The notes under the pieces: generated by a model
What the model was told of the DNA's origin: nothing
The model's input: only the letters and a program-made list of their open reading frames with translations
The model's database searches: none
In this document: piece after piece, positions 23,495 through 37,060 of the stretch
Layout of the letters: each line of letters opens with the position of its first letter
Numbering within the stretch: position 1 is the first letter of the stretch
Source: Neospora caninum Liverpool
Taxonomy: Eukaryota > Apicomplexa > Conoidasida > Eucoccidiorida > Sarcocystidae
Assembly: GCF_000208865.1 (NCBI RefSeq)
Contig: NC_018396.1
Location: forward strand, 434,001-498,000
Length of the DNA stretch: 64,000 nt
Direction: 5' to 3'
Made by a program: the position numbers and the translations under genes

Positions 23495-24455
23495 TTACAT
23501 GTTCTCCTTGAAGTGCAGCGTCTGGTAGCCGTAGTACGCTGTGTTAAGCGCCCCGACTACCATGAGGGTGACCGGCACGGCCGGCTTTGCCGCCTAACAG
23601 GAAAGCAGCAGTGGAACCAAACATACGTTGATCATAAAGCAGCGGAGAAACTCAGAGAGCCACGGAGCATTTTTGCGTCAGCCATACAACAGAAGCGATG
23701 CAGAAGAACATTGCGGAGAACGCAACACAAAGAGGGGGGACGAGAAAGCGTGACAGTGAAGGGTTCTACCACGGGTCACGAAAAAGGGAAGGCAAATGAG
23801 TGAAAACCCCAGCTTTTAGGCAAATCTTAAAGTCTGTTGTTGCATTACTGTGACGCAGCCGACCCCCACACACGCGTCTACCCTCCCACTAGCCTCTCGA
23901 TGTCTGTCGATGTTCCGATCGTTTTCTCTCTCTTTCGTTTGCGTTGTAGACAGCTTCGTTCTGTTTCGTCTGTATTCTGTGTGTAGGCTGCAGTCGAAAA
24001 TGCTTGTCGCCTACGCCAGCTGGAGCCCCTTTCAGCTGCCTTCCAGGGGCGGACGGGCAACGAGCAAGAAACATTTCTACGCTCGATTATACTTCTTTCT
24101 ACGACTGTCTTTCGGGCAGTCTCCTCTCTGTCATCTTTCTTCCCTTCACCCTTTTGTTTTTGGAGCGAACCCCCGGACACATTTCTCGCATGGTTATCGC
24201 TTGCTTCCGTATTTGACTTACCACCAGGTACCTTTTGTATCCCATGGCGGCGGTGGCGGCCCCGCCGAGAGTCGCAATGAGCGACGCTCCGCCAATATGG
24301 TCGGTTTGCGTAAAGAGGTATGTGCTCGCCACAAAAGAGCTCGCCAAACCGACGCTGCCCACGAGAGAAGGCAGGGAATTTGCTTTCATGTACGCTGCCA
24401 CGCCGCCCGCCATCAAGACGGCCGCACTGCTTGCTGCCAAATGATGAAGCCCCAT
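23495..24455 (-). CDS. TMEM14-family small membrane protein
   Basis: Two coding exons on the minus strand, 24455-24222 and 23593-23495, joined in phase 0 across a 628-base intron (GTAAGT donor, TTAG acceptor), give 110 residues. The length is typical of TMEM14/UPF0136. The protein is almost all membrane segments: it opens MGLHHLAASSAAVLMAGG, has the family KANSLPSLVGSVGLASSF block, then GGAATAAMGYKRYL, and the second exon adds KPAVPVTLMVVGALNTAYYG. Vertebrate TMEM14C is a mitochondrial inner-membrane protein needed for porphyrin transport in haem synthesis; whether this copy does so is inference. The ATG at 24455 was chosen because it gives the family length; the frame stays open upstream without resemblance. 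An AGAGACG heptamer lies 343 bases upstream. Confidence 0.85.
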
Positions 24456-26638
24456 GGCGCAGTCCGTCAAAAAAAAACGCGGAGTGAGACCTCGATTGAA
24501 TGACCAGCGATCGCAAGCAAATCGAAAACGATGACATGCGAGCACACACTTGGCGGCAGAAATGCTGACTCTGTCGACTGGACTGGAAACGCTACAGAAA
24601 GAAGCCCCGTAAACAACTCTGCAGCCAAGAGACCAAGGGAAGAACTGGAAAGAAGTGGATCTACACATAGGATACAGTGCATCTAGCAAGCTGGACGCAG
24701 GTTTTTTCCCGGGAAATGAGACGGCAGATGCTGGAGGGGAGCTGCGGAAGACCACATCGCCGCATGCGAAGAGCGAGCGAAGCGACAGCGAACCGCTCGT
24801 CTCTCCGAACCTGGTCTCTCTCGAGTAGCCGTCCAGGCGCAAAAGTCTACGGGCGAGGGCCCCGCGATTCGCCCCGGCACGCGGTGACCTGGCACAGGCT
24901 GGAAGGGAATCCGTTTTTTGACGCTTTTGCTTCCTAAGCCCACTACCTCTAGGGTTGAAGGACTGTTCTCTTCGTTTGAAAGAATTTCCGACGACAGCAC
25001 ACAGAGGCAACACAAAGGTTCAGCGGCTTTGCGCCATATAGATGAGCCTGGAACGAGGCCAAGGGCTGGGAGGTTTCATCCAGACCGTGTACCTGTGCTA
25101 AAAATTGGCTAGCGACTCCCAGCGTCCATATGCATCTGCTTCCAAACGGGGCGGCTCCACCTCTACACTTAAATGCCCCAAAAGCAAACGCCGTAAAGCT
25201 CCGTGTGCACACAATCCCAGCAGCTAATCGGCGTGACCGGAAGTAGTTAGGTCTCACCCGGTACGTGGTTTCATTCTCAGTGGGTAGATGCGAGGTGACG
25301 CTGCCGTTTTTTCTTGGGAATCAGAAGTGTGGCACACTATCGCTTCCAGCCGATGTACAACAAACGGATTGTTGTGCTCTGATTTGACCCACGGTGTCCA
25401 TGTTCAGTTCGTCAATCGGAACAACGGTCGATAGTCTGAAGGGCGTCCGCGTACGACGGCAGCCAGCACTCAAACTTTCGAACCTGGTGAAAAGGATCCC
25501 GAGAAAAACGGACTATCCACCTGTGTTTTCTCGCCGCCTCTCCGCCCGTACCCCTTTCTGTTGTTCGGTACGTACGTACGCAATACATACCGACAGTCAT
25601 GTTTTTTAATTGGATCTACCTGTGAGTACATGAACACCTCAGGTTGCTTATCTTGTTCTAAACAAATCAGCCACTTGAGTCAGAGGTGTGCATCCGGTTA
25701 AAAAACCACGCCGGGACTGAAAAGGAAGAATGCGACAGGCGAAAGAAGTGGCTCTGGAAAGAGATCAAGTCGATCATACGAGACGGACGGTGAGCCCCGT
25801 GTTCGGGAACGTCGTTGAGAGCTCTCGTAGCAATCGACGAGAGCACAGACGGCATGCGGCGTTGCCCGTCCCCATTCTGCGTGCCACACTCTGGTTCCGC
25901 AAGTTCTTTCCATCGAAATGTGCTGTCGACCCTCGAGCAAAGCGCCTTGCGGCACCGATAGAAACCCCCTCTCGTCCCAGAACGTCTACTAAACGTCTAC
26001 TATAGCTTCACCCAGGCGCTGCCATAACAGGCCAAACGTACGCGTCCCAGCAGATCAGAGAGCGGGAGCGAGAGAAGCCGAGAAGCGCTTTCATGTGGGA
26101 AAAGGTCGGCGTGATGTCCTCGCAGTGTATTCATCCGTTTCTGTCCTCGAGACAGACATCGTCCACAGTTGACCAAAAAACATACGCGAGTTCCTTTCCC
26201 GGTTCTGTGGCAGTCTAACGACAAAACAAAAACCCGCAGTATACGTCGTCGCGTGTTATTGAAAAAGACAGACGCAGCACTGCCGCACTCAATTTATCCG
26301 CGAAAACCGCTTCGCATGTTCTATTTAAGGAGAGCCTCTTTACCGCGCCTCCAAGGCCCCAAAAAACAGCAAACAGCGGATCAGAGCTCCCGACGCTGTG
26401 CGGGTATAGATGGCAGCGAGGAAAGGGCCAGCACAGGCAGCAGAAGTGTGGCGCTCTAGCGAAGAGGCAACATTCCCTCTGCAGACCTCGCGGTGGTCCA
26501 GGGTAATGTCTCCTCAAACCGCCTCCTCGTGCTTTCCTCTGGGTCAGGGCGTGAGCGTCTGTGTCAGCATTTTGGCCTTCCTGTGCTGTTCGTTCTTTGT
26601 CGCGCTTGCTCTTCTTGGCTTCACTCGAAAATCTCCGT
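24456..26638. other. Spacer between TMEM14 start and UTP4 stop (both minus strand)
   Basis: Holds the 5' region of the TMEM14 gene (nearer 24456) and the 3' UTR of UTP4 (nearer 26638). No convincing exon was found. The first 550 bases remain open in the TMEM14 frame, but without family features. Confidence 0.5.
24798..24804 (-). promoter_or_regulatory. WGAGACG heptamer upstream of TMEM14 gene
   Basis: AGAGACG on the minus strand, the same strand as the gene, about 343 bases before the ATG at 24455. Position suits a promoter-proximal element of the Toxoplasma type; function is inferred. Confidence 0.4.
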
Positions 26639-29600
26639 TTATGTGCCGTAGCGCTTTCTGTTGAACGGCGCCTCCATGTTTTCTGGCTCTCCTGCGGCGC
26701 CGTCCAATGCTTCAATCAACATGAGGACGCCTCTGTGCTTCACGAGCTCTGCGTCGCCACCTTTAAGCTTCTTCTTCCCTCCCGCGGCGTCGCGGTGAGG
26801 GAGAAAGAGGAGAGAGAGAAACCCATGGCCCGTGCTTCGGCGCAGAACCGAAAACGTTGACTTGTCAGCGGCAAAAGACGTAGTTGCTTCCGTTTGGCGC
26901 CCCTGATCGAGGCCCGCTACGGCTACCCCTTCGTTCCTCTCCCTCCTTTTCACTGACAACCCGTCCAGAGCGCCGTCCTGCTTTCCACTGTGTAGACGCG
27001 CGCTGGCGCCCGACGACAGGGACGACGGGGACGAGCAGGTTGTCGACAGCGAAGGCCTGGGGCTGGGGCGCGACCCACACAGAGAACTCGCCTGTTCGCC
27101 CTTGACGCTCGGCGCTTGTTTCTTCAATCCTTGGCCTGTGTCCCCAGCGGGGAGGGCGGCGGAACGCTGCAGAAGCCAGAGCCGCCGCAGCGGGGGCGAC
27201 AGAAGACCAAACATGCCAGTCGAAAGAGGAGAGTGCGGGGATTGACCGGAAGCGAACAGCGGAAGAAGAGCGACGGATACGTGCGATGCCGGGAAGGACG
27301 AAGACGCAGAGTGAGACCAGGAGGCCGCCGGCGTGAGGCACAAGTCCTGAGACAAAAAACAAAAAATAGCAAATTTTGGAGATACACACAACCGCATCGA
27401 CACTGGGAACCGCCCACACAGTGCTTCGTCTGCACATGCAGACTACGCTAGAAGCATTAAAAAATCACCAGCTTAAAACTTCCAGCACGTTGCATGCCTC
27501 TCTGACCCTCGCGTCCGATCGGGCACTCGCCAGACGGCTCCACCTCTCAAGGAATCCAGAGCCTTGCACGTCCTTAAAGAGAGGCAGTTAAACGTGCAGA
27601 CAAGCACATGCGTGTTCAAGCATACTTTTGCATTCTGCGAAGGACACCTATGCTCGCTCGTGTTTATCATGAAGAAGTATTTGTGGATCACACGAAAGAG
27701 AACGACTCACTATAAAACCTACGGAATTCCGCGACCCCATACACAGGAGCTTGGTAACATACACGTACCTGCATGTACACAGCACAGCACGGTTTCGTCT
27801 CCTGTCGCAGAGACGGTTTCTGCTTTCTCACCTCAACGAGGCGGCGGGTGCGGACACCGAGGGTCCGTCGGGACACGTCGGACGCGTCCACCAAAGGAAC
27901 ATCATCCTCGTCCTCGTCTTCCTCCACCTCCGACTCGCTGCTTCCACTGGACAGTGCCTGGTGCGGCGCTCGCGTCTTTTTGCCTTCCTTTCTTTTCTCC
28001 ACTTCATCGCACGGCTCAACCGCCTCGGGACTGCCTCGGGCGTTCACCGGAAGCAGAGAAGACGGGACCGAAGACGCCAGCAGAGAGGACGACGCAGAGG
28101 AAGGCGGGCGCCGCGACGCCGCACCGTTCTTGAGCGATCGGGCGACCGGCAGGCGACAAACTACAGACGGAGTGAGACAGAGCAGAACAGACGATTCCGC
28201 GAGGGAGAACGAAGTCGGCGCAGAAGAGGAAGACGACTGGGGACAGAGGTAGGAATCAACTTGCTGTGCAGGGAAGCAGCTCTTGCTCAACCACAGAGCG
28301 TTCATAATAGGACCGTCTGACGGGGCGATACAAGACGTCGGGATCTGCGACGGCACACAAAAAGCCAGGAAGAAGGACAAACGAAATCGAATAGGGCAAC
28401 GAAGTATGGAACGGCGACAAGGAACTCTGGCGCAGAGCTGTCACCGTGATTCGAACGTATCGATCTAAAAGCACATGTGCTCTGTTCATATACCTGCAGG
28501 ATTTCCGCGCGCACAAACACATATAGATACACACGGGAGCTCGCCTGCGCGCGGCGCATACACGCCACAGAGACACAATAGGGGAATAAAGATGCGGGGA
28601 GAAACGAACGTGCAGAGAGAAAAAACGTGACAAGACCAACATCCATATGAGCAACTAACTTCACTGCATCTCCGTACGCACAGCGGGTAGGTGCTTCGCC
28701 TTACCTGTCTGATTTTGATTTTTCGTTCCCTTCTCCCGTCGCTCGCGTCTCCACAGGTACCATCGTTGTCGGCACGTTGAGTCGCCCCTGTGGCCGTTCG
28801 CGCTTTCTTCGTCTCCTTCAGAGCTTTGTTGCCGCGTCCGTGCGTCGCGCCCTCCTCCGCGCTTCCGTCCTCGATCTCGTCCAAGTCAGCGGGTTCCGCC
28901 TGTCGCTCAACTGGTTCCTCGGCGTTCGCGTCCAGCAGCGGAACCACGCAGTACTGCCTCCGCGTGGAAAAAAGGCAGATGCTTCGTCTGCGCCGCCGCG
29001 TCTCGGGCCCCGCCGGCAAGCTCGGCGAGAAGCAGGCGCACGAGATCGGAGCCCGAGCGGAGTGCGGAAAGGCGCGGAAGAAGCGCACTGGCGAGAAGTC
29101 GGCGAGCGAAACGACAAGCAGCGACCCGAGAGAAAAGAGGCACGACAGGAACGAGCCGTCGTCGGAGACGTCGAAGGACCGAATCGCTGGAAAAAACAAA
29201 GAGCAGCACAAGTATAGAGGAGAAAAGGTGCCGAAAAAAGAGAGCTTGGAACACACACCAACTGACGACAAAAACGGTGGCGAAACCCACGAAGGGACTA
29301 GGAGACGCCCCGAGAAAAAACAAGGCGAAGGCGGGGTTCTACAGCGACGGAGCGCCATTTAGCGTTCTCGGCGTCCCCGCGTCAATCCCCACTGCATGCA
29401 TTTTGCGCGCACGCGCCTCAACAAAACGTGAGGGGAGGCCATGAGCCATTCGCGCCTGCCTACTGAGAGTTCGTTTCTGACGCCTGCTCTTGCTGTCAAA
29501 ACGGCAGAGTGCGCACGGCTAGACTCTTGCCTTTCTGCCCTGTGTTCAGTCACTGGCTTTGACGGATATATCTCCTCTCCCCGTTTTTCCGTGGTTTCGC

Positions 29601-32600
29601 GGTCGACCGGGCCGTTAAAAAAGACCCCGCCAACGCTCGCGGTTTCTGTCGCCCCCTCTGAGCTTCCGTTGTTGCTGCCTGGGTGGGTTTCCGCTTTGCT
29701 CTTCCCATTGCGTGGCGACTCACGATGGGGAAAGGGGCCGAGTTCGCCGAGAACCGTTCCGCCTCGCCACACATCCAGAAAGACGACACGGTAGCCGCCT
29801 GGAAGCGCGCCTTGGCCGTCTTCGGCCTCTCCCAAAGCCTTCCACTCGGCCTCAACGGCAGCTGCCGCGAGCGCAATGGCTGCCTGTGTGCTGCGCTGAG
29901 TATCGACTTCAGTGGCCTGGGAAACTTGAGCCTCGCCACGGCCGTTCTTCTCGGCCCTGCGCTTCTTCTCTTGCGTCTCGCCTCTGTGCGTCACCTCGTC
30001 ACTCGCTTCGCCTTGTCGGCTCTTCGGTACAAAGTCAGGTTTTCGCTCTGCATTTTCGGAAGAAAACCGGAAGCGCCTCGAGCCTTTCTTGGAACGCGAA
30101 GCCGCGCAGCAGCACGCGAGGACGGTGTTGCTCAGGAACCGAAGCGCTCGCACGTCTCGGAGTGCGTCACAGCCGCGCCCGCCTTCCACGTCAACAATTT
30201 CCAGCTACAGGGAAACACCACAAGAGAAGAACGGACCGTGGCAGAGAGGGAAGAGGTGCGCAAAACCCGGACGAAGCGAAAAACGCGCCGCCAGGCAAGG
30301 CCGCGCGAACTCTACAAGGGGAAGGTCAAATGACGTGCCTGCAGACGAGCGGAGAAAGCGGAAAGAGACACGGCGAGAGAGACGGAAACGAAAGACAAGA
30401 ACTGCAGTTGGCGGCAGAGAAAGAACAGTCACTCACCGACACCTCTCACCGCTTTCGGCAAGCTTCATCAGACCCACCTGCTGCGACGCTGACACAGCCG
30501 CAGCGCCACAGCCTTACAAACGTTTCACGCCAACGAACGGGGCGCCGACGCCACACGACCCCCGGCCTCGAGTGAGACTGCCCGTCTCTTCCCGATCTTG
30601 CGTGTGCGGCAGTGTTCAGCTGAATTGTCCTGGCCACACTTCTCGCCAGCTGCCTTCGCGGAAGCATCGAGCACCGCCGCCACGGCGCGGGGTACGGCAC
30701 CCACGCGGGAGTGCGTCCACGTAAGCACACAGATACGTGCACGCAGAGATCCACGCCTCTGAGTCTGCGCGTCAATGAGGAGACGGAACACGCACGAGGC
30801 GCGCTTCTCGTGAGTGCCGTTGCGCTCTCACCTCTTTTAGATGGACGCCGAAGAGGTGGAGGCCGCGTCGACTACCTGCAGCAACGAGCGTCCCGTCGGG
30901 CGTAAGGTCGCCGCAGCGTGGCCGTAAATTGTCGCGGAGACTAACGCGGAGAAGCTTTACAATAGAAGCAGATGCGGCGGATGTCGAGAGAGAGGCAGGA
31001 AGCGAGAGAGGCGACTGCGAGAGAAGAGTGTCGGATCCCACTGGGTTGACGTTCCTGAGAGAGGATGCATCGAGGAGGCAAACGAGCGGTAGGCACCCCA
31101 GATCCAAGGCAAACCGCCGGCAACGCACTCGGCATTCTATTCGACGCCCCCATGGCGGCAACACAACGAGAAGGACGGTTAATGTGGACGCGCGGCCGCG
31201 TAGACATTTGCCTTTCCACAAAAAACGAAGACGGCCGTGAGACCCCGATCGAGTCAAGAGGCAGCGGGGTAATGTACATAGTGAGACCCATATCCGGGAA
31301 GGCAGCGTAATACTTGCACAGAGCGCGAAGCGCCGCGTACGCACACTCGAGGTCCGCGTAAGGCTTCTGAGCACGCCGGTGACAGAAAAGAGACAGTCGT
31401 GCATGCACACGTCTAAACGCCCCTCTCAAGACTTCGTGCTAGTGCCTACCACAGTTCGAGGCCACTGTCACTGCACGACAAGACGAGGCTGTCTTTCCCC
31501 CGACCCGCGACGCTGATTCGCGGAAGGACGCCGGCAGCCAAAGGATGAAAAGGCAGGCTGGGCGGAGGGCCGTGTACACTCTGGAAGAGAAGACACACGC
31601 AACAAGGACAGGAATATGACTCATGCGCATCGCGCGACAACGCGGGCGTCCCTGCGAACGTCACCACCGACACTCCGACAGGAAGGTAAAAACATACACA
31701 GAAGAGGCATCCTCATACAACAACATATGCAGACATAGCTCTCTATATGAATGTATGCATATGCATGCATATGCGTACGAGAACCGACGCCCAGTGGGAA
31801 ACAAGAGCGTAGACAGACACGTGAAAGGAGACGCTATATATGTATACATCTATATACATCTATATATATATATATATATATGCATACATGTATATAGATA
31901 TATATGTATATATGTATACATGATATATATGTATATGTTTGAATCTGTTCCCTTACGGCTAGGCCTGTGAGGCGTTCGCTGCATCGAATAACGCCGTCGA
32001 CAGCTCCAGTCCAAGCGACCAGCGAGGAAGGAGAGGCGAGGTGGAGAAGTCGCTTTCGGGTCCCCGCAGCGTTCCCGTGGAGCGAGGCAGGAAGCAGCGC
32101 AAGGCCGCGAATATCGCACGCGTGAGGATACTTGGGAGGGCCCGCCACCCAGTCGCCTTCCTGCGGGGAAAGGGAGAACAGAGAGCAAACGGACAAGCTG
32201 CGAATTGGAACCAAACGAGAGGCGATGCCGCGGCGAGCGCACCGAGAGGCGGAAAGAGCGCGAAAGCCGAGAAAGGCGACGCAAGGGCGACACAGACACT
32301 CGCCCGTCCAAACGCATCGCACCAGAACCCAGACGGAGAAACGTGAAGACAAGCAGCGGCTTCAAGGCGAGGTGACCGAGCGGAAAGCTTAATAAGACGC
32401 ATGCGCTGCAAACCTGTTGAAGACGCACTTTTGAAGACGAATGAAGTGTGTGTGCATGCTGGTGACTCTTTTTGGCCCTTTCAGACGACCGCGGTTTTTG
32501 GTGTATCTACTGGCTGATTTGAATGCTCCCCATGTTTGGTTTCCTACAACTTCCACATCGTCGACTCGTCAAACGTTTTCGTTTCCCAGGACCCCACACG

Positions 32601-35058
32601 ATCGTCGCTGCGCACAGTCCCGACGTGCGTTGCCGTCTCGTGCCTTCTCCGTCGGCCTCTCCTCACCTTTTGCCGTATCGCAACCGCCAGCTTGCCATCC
32701 ACGCCGGAGGAGACGACCGTGACCATAGCCCGATCTCTCGAGAGGACTTGCTTGCTCTCGCCCTGCTCGTCTCCGCGCTTCCCTAGGGCGCCTCCCAAGG
32801 CAACCGCCGCATGCGCCTCGAGATTTAAAACATCGGCTGCATGCAGCTGCAGGCGGCGAAGCGCCACGCACGTCGGCACCGACCAAACCGTCACACAGCC
32901 GGTGCTGTCGCCGCTTAGGAGCAAGTGGACCGACGGCAGCGGATACAGACACCACACGAGCACGGGAGAGGCGCCTGAAGGAGAGACAGCAGAAAAACGC
33001 CAGGTTTGCATGTTAGATGGATGCAGACGACACCTTCGCACTATAAACGCCCTGATGCCTGTACGAGTTTGTACGCCTCGTGTCCCGGAGACGCGCGACC
33101 GCGTGCAAAACGGTCATGACATCTTCAAGGAACGACTGAGAAGCAAAGTGAAGGATTCGCCGCTAAGAAGGCAGTCTCCCAGCGAGGTGCGAAGAAACGC
33201 CACTCCGAAGGAGACCAAACGCAAAGACCCGAGACACCACGGCCGCGCTTCCCCAAGTGGTCTGTTCTCTGTCCTCTGCGCGTGGCGGTACACTCGGATG
33301 TGAACGCAAAAGTGAGACTCTCCAACTCGCGAGGTCTGGTGTCTCACCTTTTTTGCTTTCGCCCTGGCCGTCTTCACTCTCTTTCTGTCTGTTTTGGCGC
33401 GCACGCGACGCATGCACGAGAATCATCTTCCCGTCGGCCACGAAGGCGCCGGCGCGGGGGACGGAAGAAAACGAAGCCACGGAGGCGCGGTCCGCAAGCG
33501 AAGAGGAAGAGAAGCGCAAGATGGTAGACGCAGCGGTTGCCGCAAACAGGAGCCCCGGGGCGTACCACGCGACCGACAGAAGACGAGCTGCGAAAACATC
33601 ACAAAAAAGGCGTAAGAAACGAAAAGAATCGCTCACGCACGCACACTGCTCTCCCGCGGCCGGCAGAGGTAGGATCAGGAGAAGAACTGGAAAAACGGAT
33701 TTGACTCATCGTGGCTCTCGGAAAGGACGGGGGCTCTCACCTGCAGTCTTGGGCAGAGAGGCCTTGAGCAGAATGCCTTCCTCGTCCGCTCCAGCGTCGC
33801 CCTCGTCTGTCTCCGCGCCCGTCTCGTTTCCCCTGCAGAGCGCCGCCCTCGCAGCTGCGCCTTGCACGGCGAAGAGCCTCACGCGGCCGTCGTCGCATGC
33901 GGCCGCGAAAAAGTTCGCCGGCGCTCCGTGCGGCGGCGGCGACAGGGAGAAGATCGCGCCACCATAGGAAGGGGTTTCCGACTGAAGGACACGCGCAGGA
34001 CGAAACACGAGACAGTGAGGAAGGAGACTCGCTTCGAGCACGAGACGGCGTGTACAGCCGATCGGTCACAAGCTCCGGAGACGACACGCAGACACGCACC
34101 TCTTGCCCTATATCTCTGACAGGAGTTGTCTTCCCTTCTATCCTCTCTGCCTCATCTCTCGATCCTTCTCTTAGCTCCTAACGACGCGCACCTGAACGCG
34201 CTGCGTTCGCAGATTCCACTCAGAGATGACGCCGTGGAGGCCTGCAGCGACGAGGCTCCATTCGCACAGCTCGCATGCGCTTTCTTCTCTCTCGTCTTCC
34301 TGTCGGCCCCGTTTCCTCGAAAGGATGGCGTGTTTTCCTTCTGAAAACGCTAGAGCCTCGCCGGCCCGAGCCGCCGCCGCTTCGTAGGCCACAATCGCCG
34401 CCTTGCGGGTTGCCGGGATCCACAGGAGCGACCGGGCGGAGGAGCAGTTTTCGTCGCTAAGGCGCTGAAAGAAAACAAAAGTGGCCGCACCAAAAAGTGC
34501 CCAGAGACCCATGCTTTGTGTCATCCACGACTCGGCTGCAGTCGCGCAGCAGCCTGGAAGGGGCGACCGAGAACCTATGCACGCTCACGCTAAAAAAGCC
34601 CAGCCTTCTCCTGCGCTGACTACATGTCAAACGCTTGCGAATAGACGAGCGATCCCCCCAGAAACGGGTGCCCATGGTCATGGCCGACCGAGGCAACCGC
34701 AGGTGCCTCGAAGCCTCTTTTCCCTCGTAGTGTCATGGCCACCACAAAATACAGAAATTTACGGATAGAGGGGACACTTGCATACACGGCAGGGCCCTCG
34801 GATACCGAATAGACTCCAGTTATGAGATACAGACGACCTAATTCTGTAACTTCGGGCCGAGAGGCCAGGTATCGCAGAGGGGGGGAAGGCGAGACGGGGA
34901 GCACCTGGTCTGCGATGTTTGGTCCTCTTACAAGAGCGGGGCAATTCGTCGCAGCGTCGTAGATTTCCACAGTTCCATTCGTCCGCGCAACGGCTAGCCA
35001 GCGGCTGTCCGGGCTCGGCACCAGAGCCTCGACTCCAACTGCCTTGACCTCGACGCAT
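26639..35058 (-). CDS. UTP4: UTP4/Cirhin, U3 snoRNP-associated WD40 protein (SSU processome)
   Basis: Minus-strand exons: 35058-34932, 34464-34192, 33981-33741, 33587-33348, 32974-32667, 32160-31957, 31580-31450, 31054-30832, possibly 30649-30518, then 30204-29724, 29186-28705, 28344-27832, 27346-26639 (stop). All junctions agree in phase, giving about 1310-1350 residues. UTP4 is a subunit of the t-UTP/UtpA complex that starts 18S pre-rRNA processing in the nucleolus. The blades follow UTP4 order: RWLAVARTNGTVEIYD; LVAAGLHGVISEWNL; YGGAIFSLSP then DDGRVRLF; RLLSVAWYAPG; VLVWCLYPLPSVHLLLSGDS; SDSGLELW joined in phase to the next exon; TPDGTLVAAGS; RSFDVSDDGSFLS; and a C-terminal KRYGT like the family ending. 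The first coding exon, which must end in phase 2 and carry the expected HRxRF-type start, was not found; two candidate donors are at 35413 and 36276. Long acidic and Ser-rich inserts make it about twice the human length. Confidence 0.88.
31834..31938. repeat. TA/TG-rich microsatellite in a UTP4 intron
   Basis: Alternating TA with short TGTATACA interruptions, including an uninterrupted (TA)10 at 31861-31880. It begins about 18 bases after the donor at 31956 on the minus strand, so the 5' end of that intron transcript could fold on itself. Confidence 0.85.
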
Positions 35059-35721
35059 CTGCGAGAGCACGGCACGCGACAGAGAAAAATGAAGCCTTTC
35101 AGAGCGGCCTCGACTGGAAGACGCAAACGAGGTTCGAGGGAGAAAGCAAAGGGGGTGGAGAGCCGAAGCGCCAAGGAGCGAGTCTGCGATGCGTTTGAGA
35201 CAAAGTGTCTGTTCCTGAGCGTGACGCTTCATGGGTGTCCCGCCCTGCCGCGTCGACCTGAGAGGAGCGACTTTCTCATCTGAAGGTCGTTTTTGTCTCC
35301 ATCTGGAGTGGAGCCAAGTCAGCTGAAGAGGCGCGTCCGCCTCGTCCCTGCCTTCCCGCGATCGACGGGCGCTAAAAAAAAAGAAGAAACCGTAGAGCAG
35401 CCGGAAGAGCCTACCGGCAGCAAACGATGTCGGTCTCCATCGTAGTGAGCGACACACGGGAGAGGATAGACGAAGCGTTCTCTCCTTAGTTTTTCCGGCC
35501 GCTGCAGTGAAACAGTTGGAGTTTTGGGAGAGGGAAGAGAGCGAAAGGACGCGCTCTCGCTCCCTCTCGCGAAACGGCAGATTCTTCTCTCTCCACGAAA
35601 AGCAGAACTCGGCAGAGAATCCCAAACTTTGCTCAACAGGCCGTGTCGTGTCGAAACGGCGAAAGATCTCCGCGAAGCGTGGGACTGGACACAGTTTTCG
35701 GATCTCTGTCTTTGGGGGAAA

Positions 35722-35728
35722 AGAGACG
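35722..35728 (+). promoter_or_regulatory. WGAGACG heptamer upstream of UTP4
   Basis: AGAGACG on the plus strand, 664 bases upstream of the first confirmed UTP4 exon at 35058. It lies in the divergent intergenic region and could serve either gene. Confidence 0.35.
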
Positions 35729-37053
35729 AAGATAAGAACCGGGAAACGGGGGAAAAACGGCGGAAAAAACGAGTGCGCGGGCACGGGAGAGAATCGAAAA
35801 TGCGCGCAGTGGAGAGGTATGGGGCTCGACCCCACAAACTGGGGAAAAGTGGAAGCGATCTCGCCACAATGCTGAGGGTTTAACGAGAATCCGTTTATCG
35901 GAAAACGACGCCGACCGAGACGTGCGAAATACAAAAAGGGAGAGCAGCCAGAGAACAAGTTCCTGCGGCTCCACATGAAAAACGCCGCAAACAAGTCAGT
36001 GACGGCGTGGGGACAACGCGCAGGCCGGCGAGAGAAGACGGCGTCAGGGTCTCGCTGACTCGATGAGCGAGGCGGGGCGAAAAGTAGCGACTTGCGAAGA
36101 GAGACACGGTGCGGAATCGGAGAGTCGAAAAAGCTTTTCTACAGGGAATCTCCAACAAGCAAGCGAACGAACACCCGCAGCGCGACGCGTTTTCTGCGCT
36201 AAAAATGCCAACCAATGCATCGATCCGATCCTGCGCCTGTTAGGCAGTCCCCCAAAACGCCTCCATACGCCTGCTCACACTGCCTTTCGCATGTGTCACT
36301 GCGTCGGCTGATTTTGCAGCCAACCGTGCTCTCGCGTACGCGGAAAAAACGCGGCACACATGCAAGAATCCCCTCTTTGCGAGGAAACCCTCTCTCGTGA
36401 CGGCGTTCTGGGACGGTTTTCCGCAACCGAAAACCGTGAGAAACAGCCCACCTAGCACATAAATTTCCCTACTTCCTTCAAGGAACTTCAGAAAAAGGTG
36501 CTCTGCGCGAGAGCCACGCACGAAAGGAGAGAGAGGTGCGTCCACATGTCGCAGAGAGTCATCGAAAGTGGAAAGAAGATCGCAAAGACGCGACGGGGTC
36601 TCGACGCTCCCAGCCCATGAGCAAGGTCAACCCTCGGCACGCTGTACGTCGACACAAAGATCGAGCGCCGTCGCCGTCAGGGGATCCAGTTGAAAGTGCT
36701 GTTTTCGCGTTGCAAAATCCCCACGTCCAAAAGCGAATGATGTCTGGGCTGTCTATACACTCCACTCTGAAGAAGGCGCTGCCTCGCGACTCGCGCAACC
36801 GCCACTTCTGTCTCGTCTCGATTTTTGCCCCGTCTGGGGCTGAGAGCCTGCCTTCGTCCAGCGCGCCTTCCTCATTCGCTTCTCGTTATCTTCTGTTCGT
36901 CCGTGTTCACTCCGCTCTAGAGCTTCTTTCCCCCTTCTTTGCTGGCGCTCTGCCTTCCACGCGCCTCCGGCCCTGGAAGGGAACAGCTAAGATGTCTTTT
37001 CCCGCACCACACAGGTCGGAACGTGACGCGGAGAAAGGACCGAAACCAAAAGC

Positions 37054-37060
37054 AGAGACG
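37054..37060 (+). promoter_or_regulatory. WGAGACG heptamer upstream of DUS3
   Basis: AGAGACG, same strand as DUS3, about 550 bases before the ATG at 37609. Confidence 0.4.

Noticed and set aside
30518..30649. UTP4 exon between the exons ending 30832 and starting 30204, as certain
   Set aside because: Splice signals and phase fit, but the 44 residues do not resemble UTP4, so I kept it only as possible.
34759..35994. 411-residue minus-strand frame upstream of UTP4
   Set aside because: Rich in Phe/Ser/Arg from pyrimidine-rich leader; no WD40 pattern; the true exon A acceptor lies within it.
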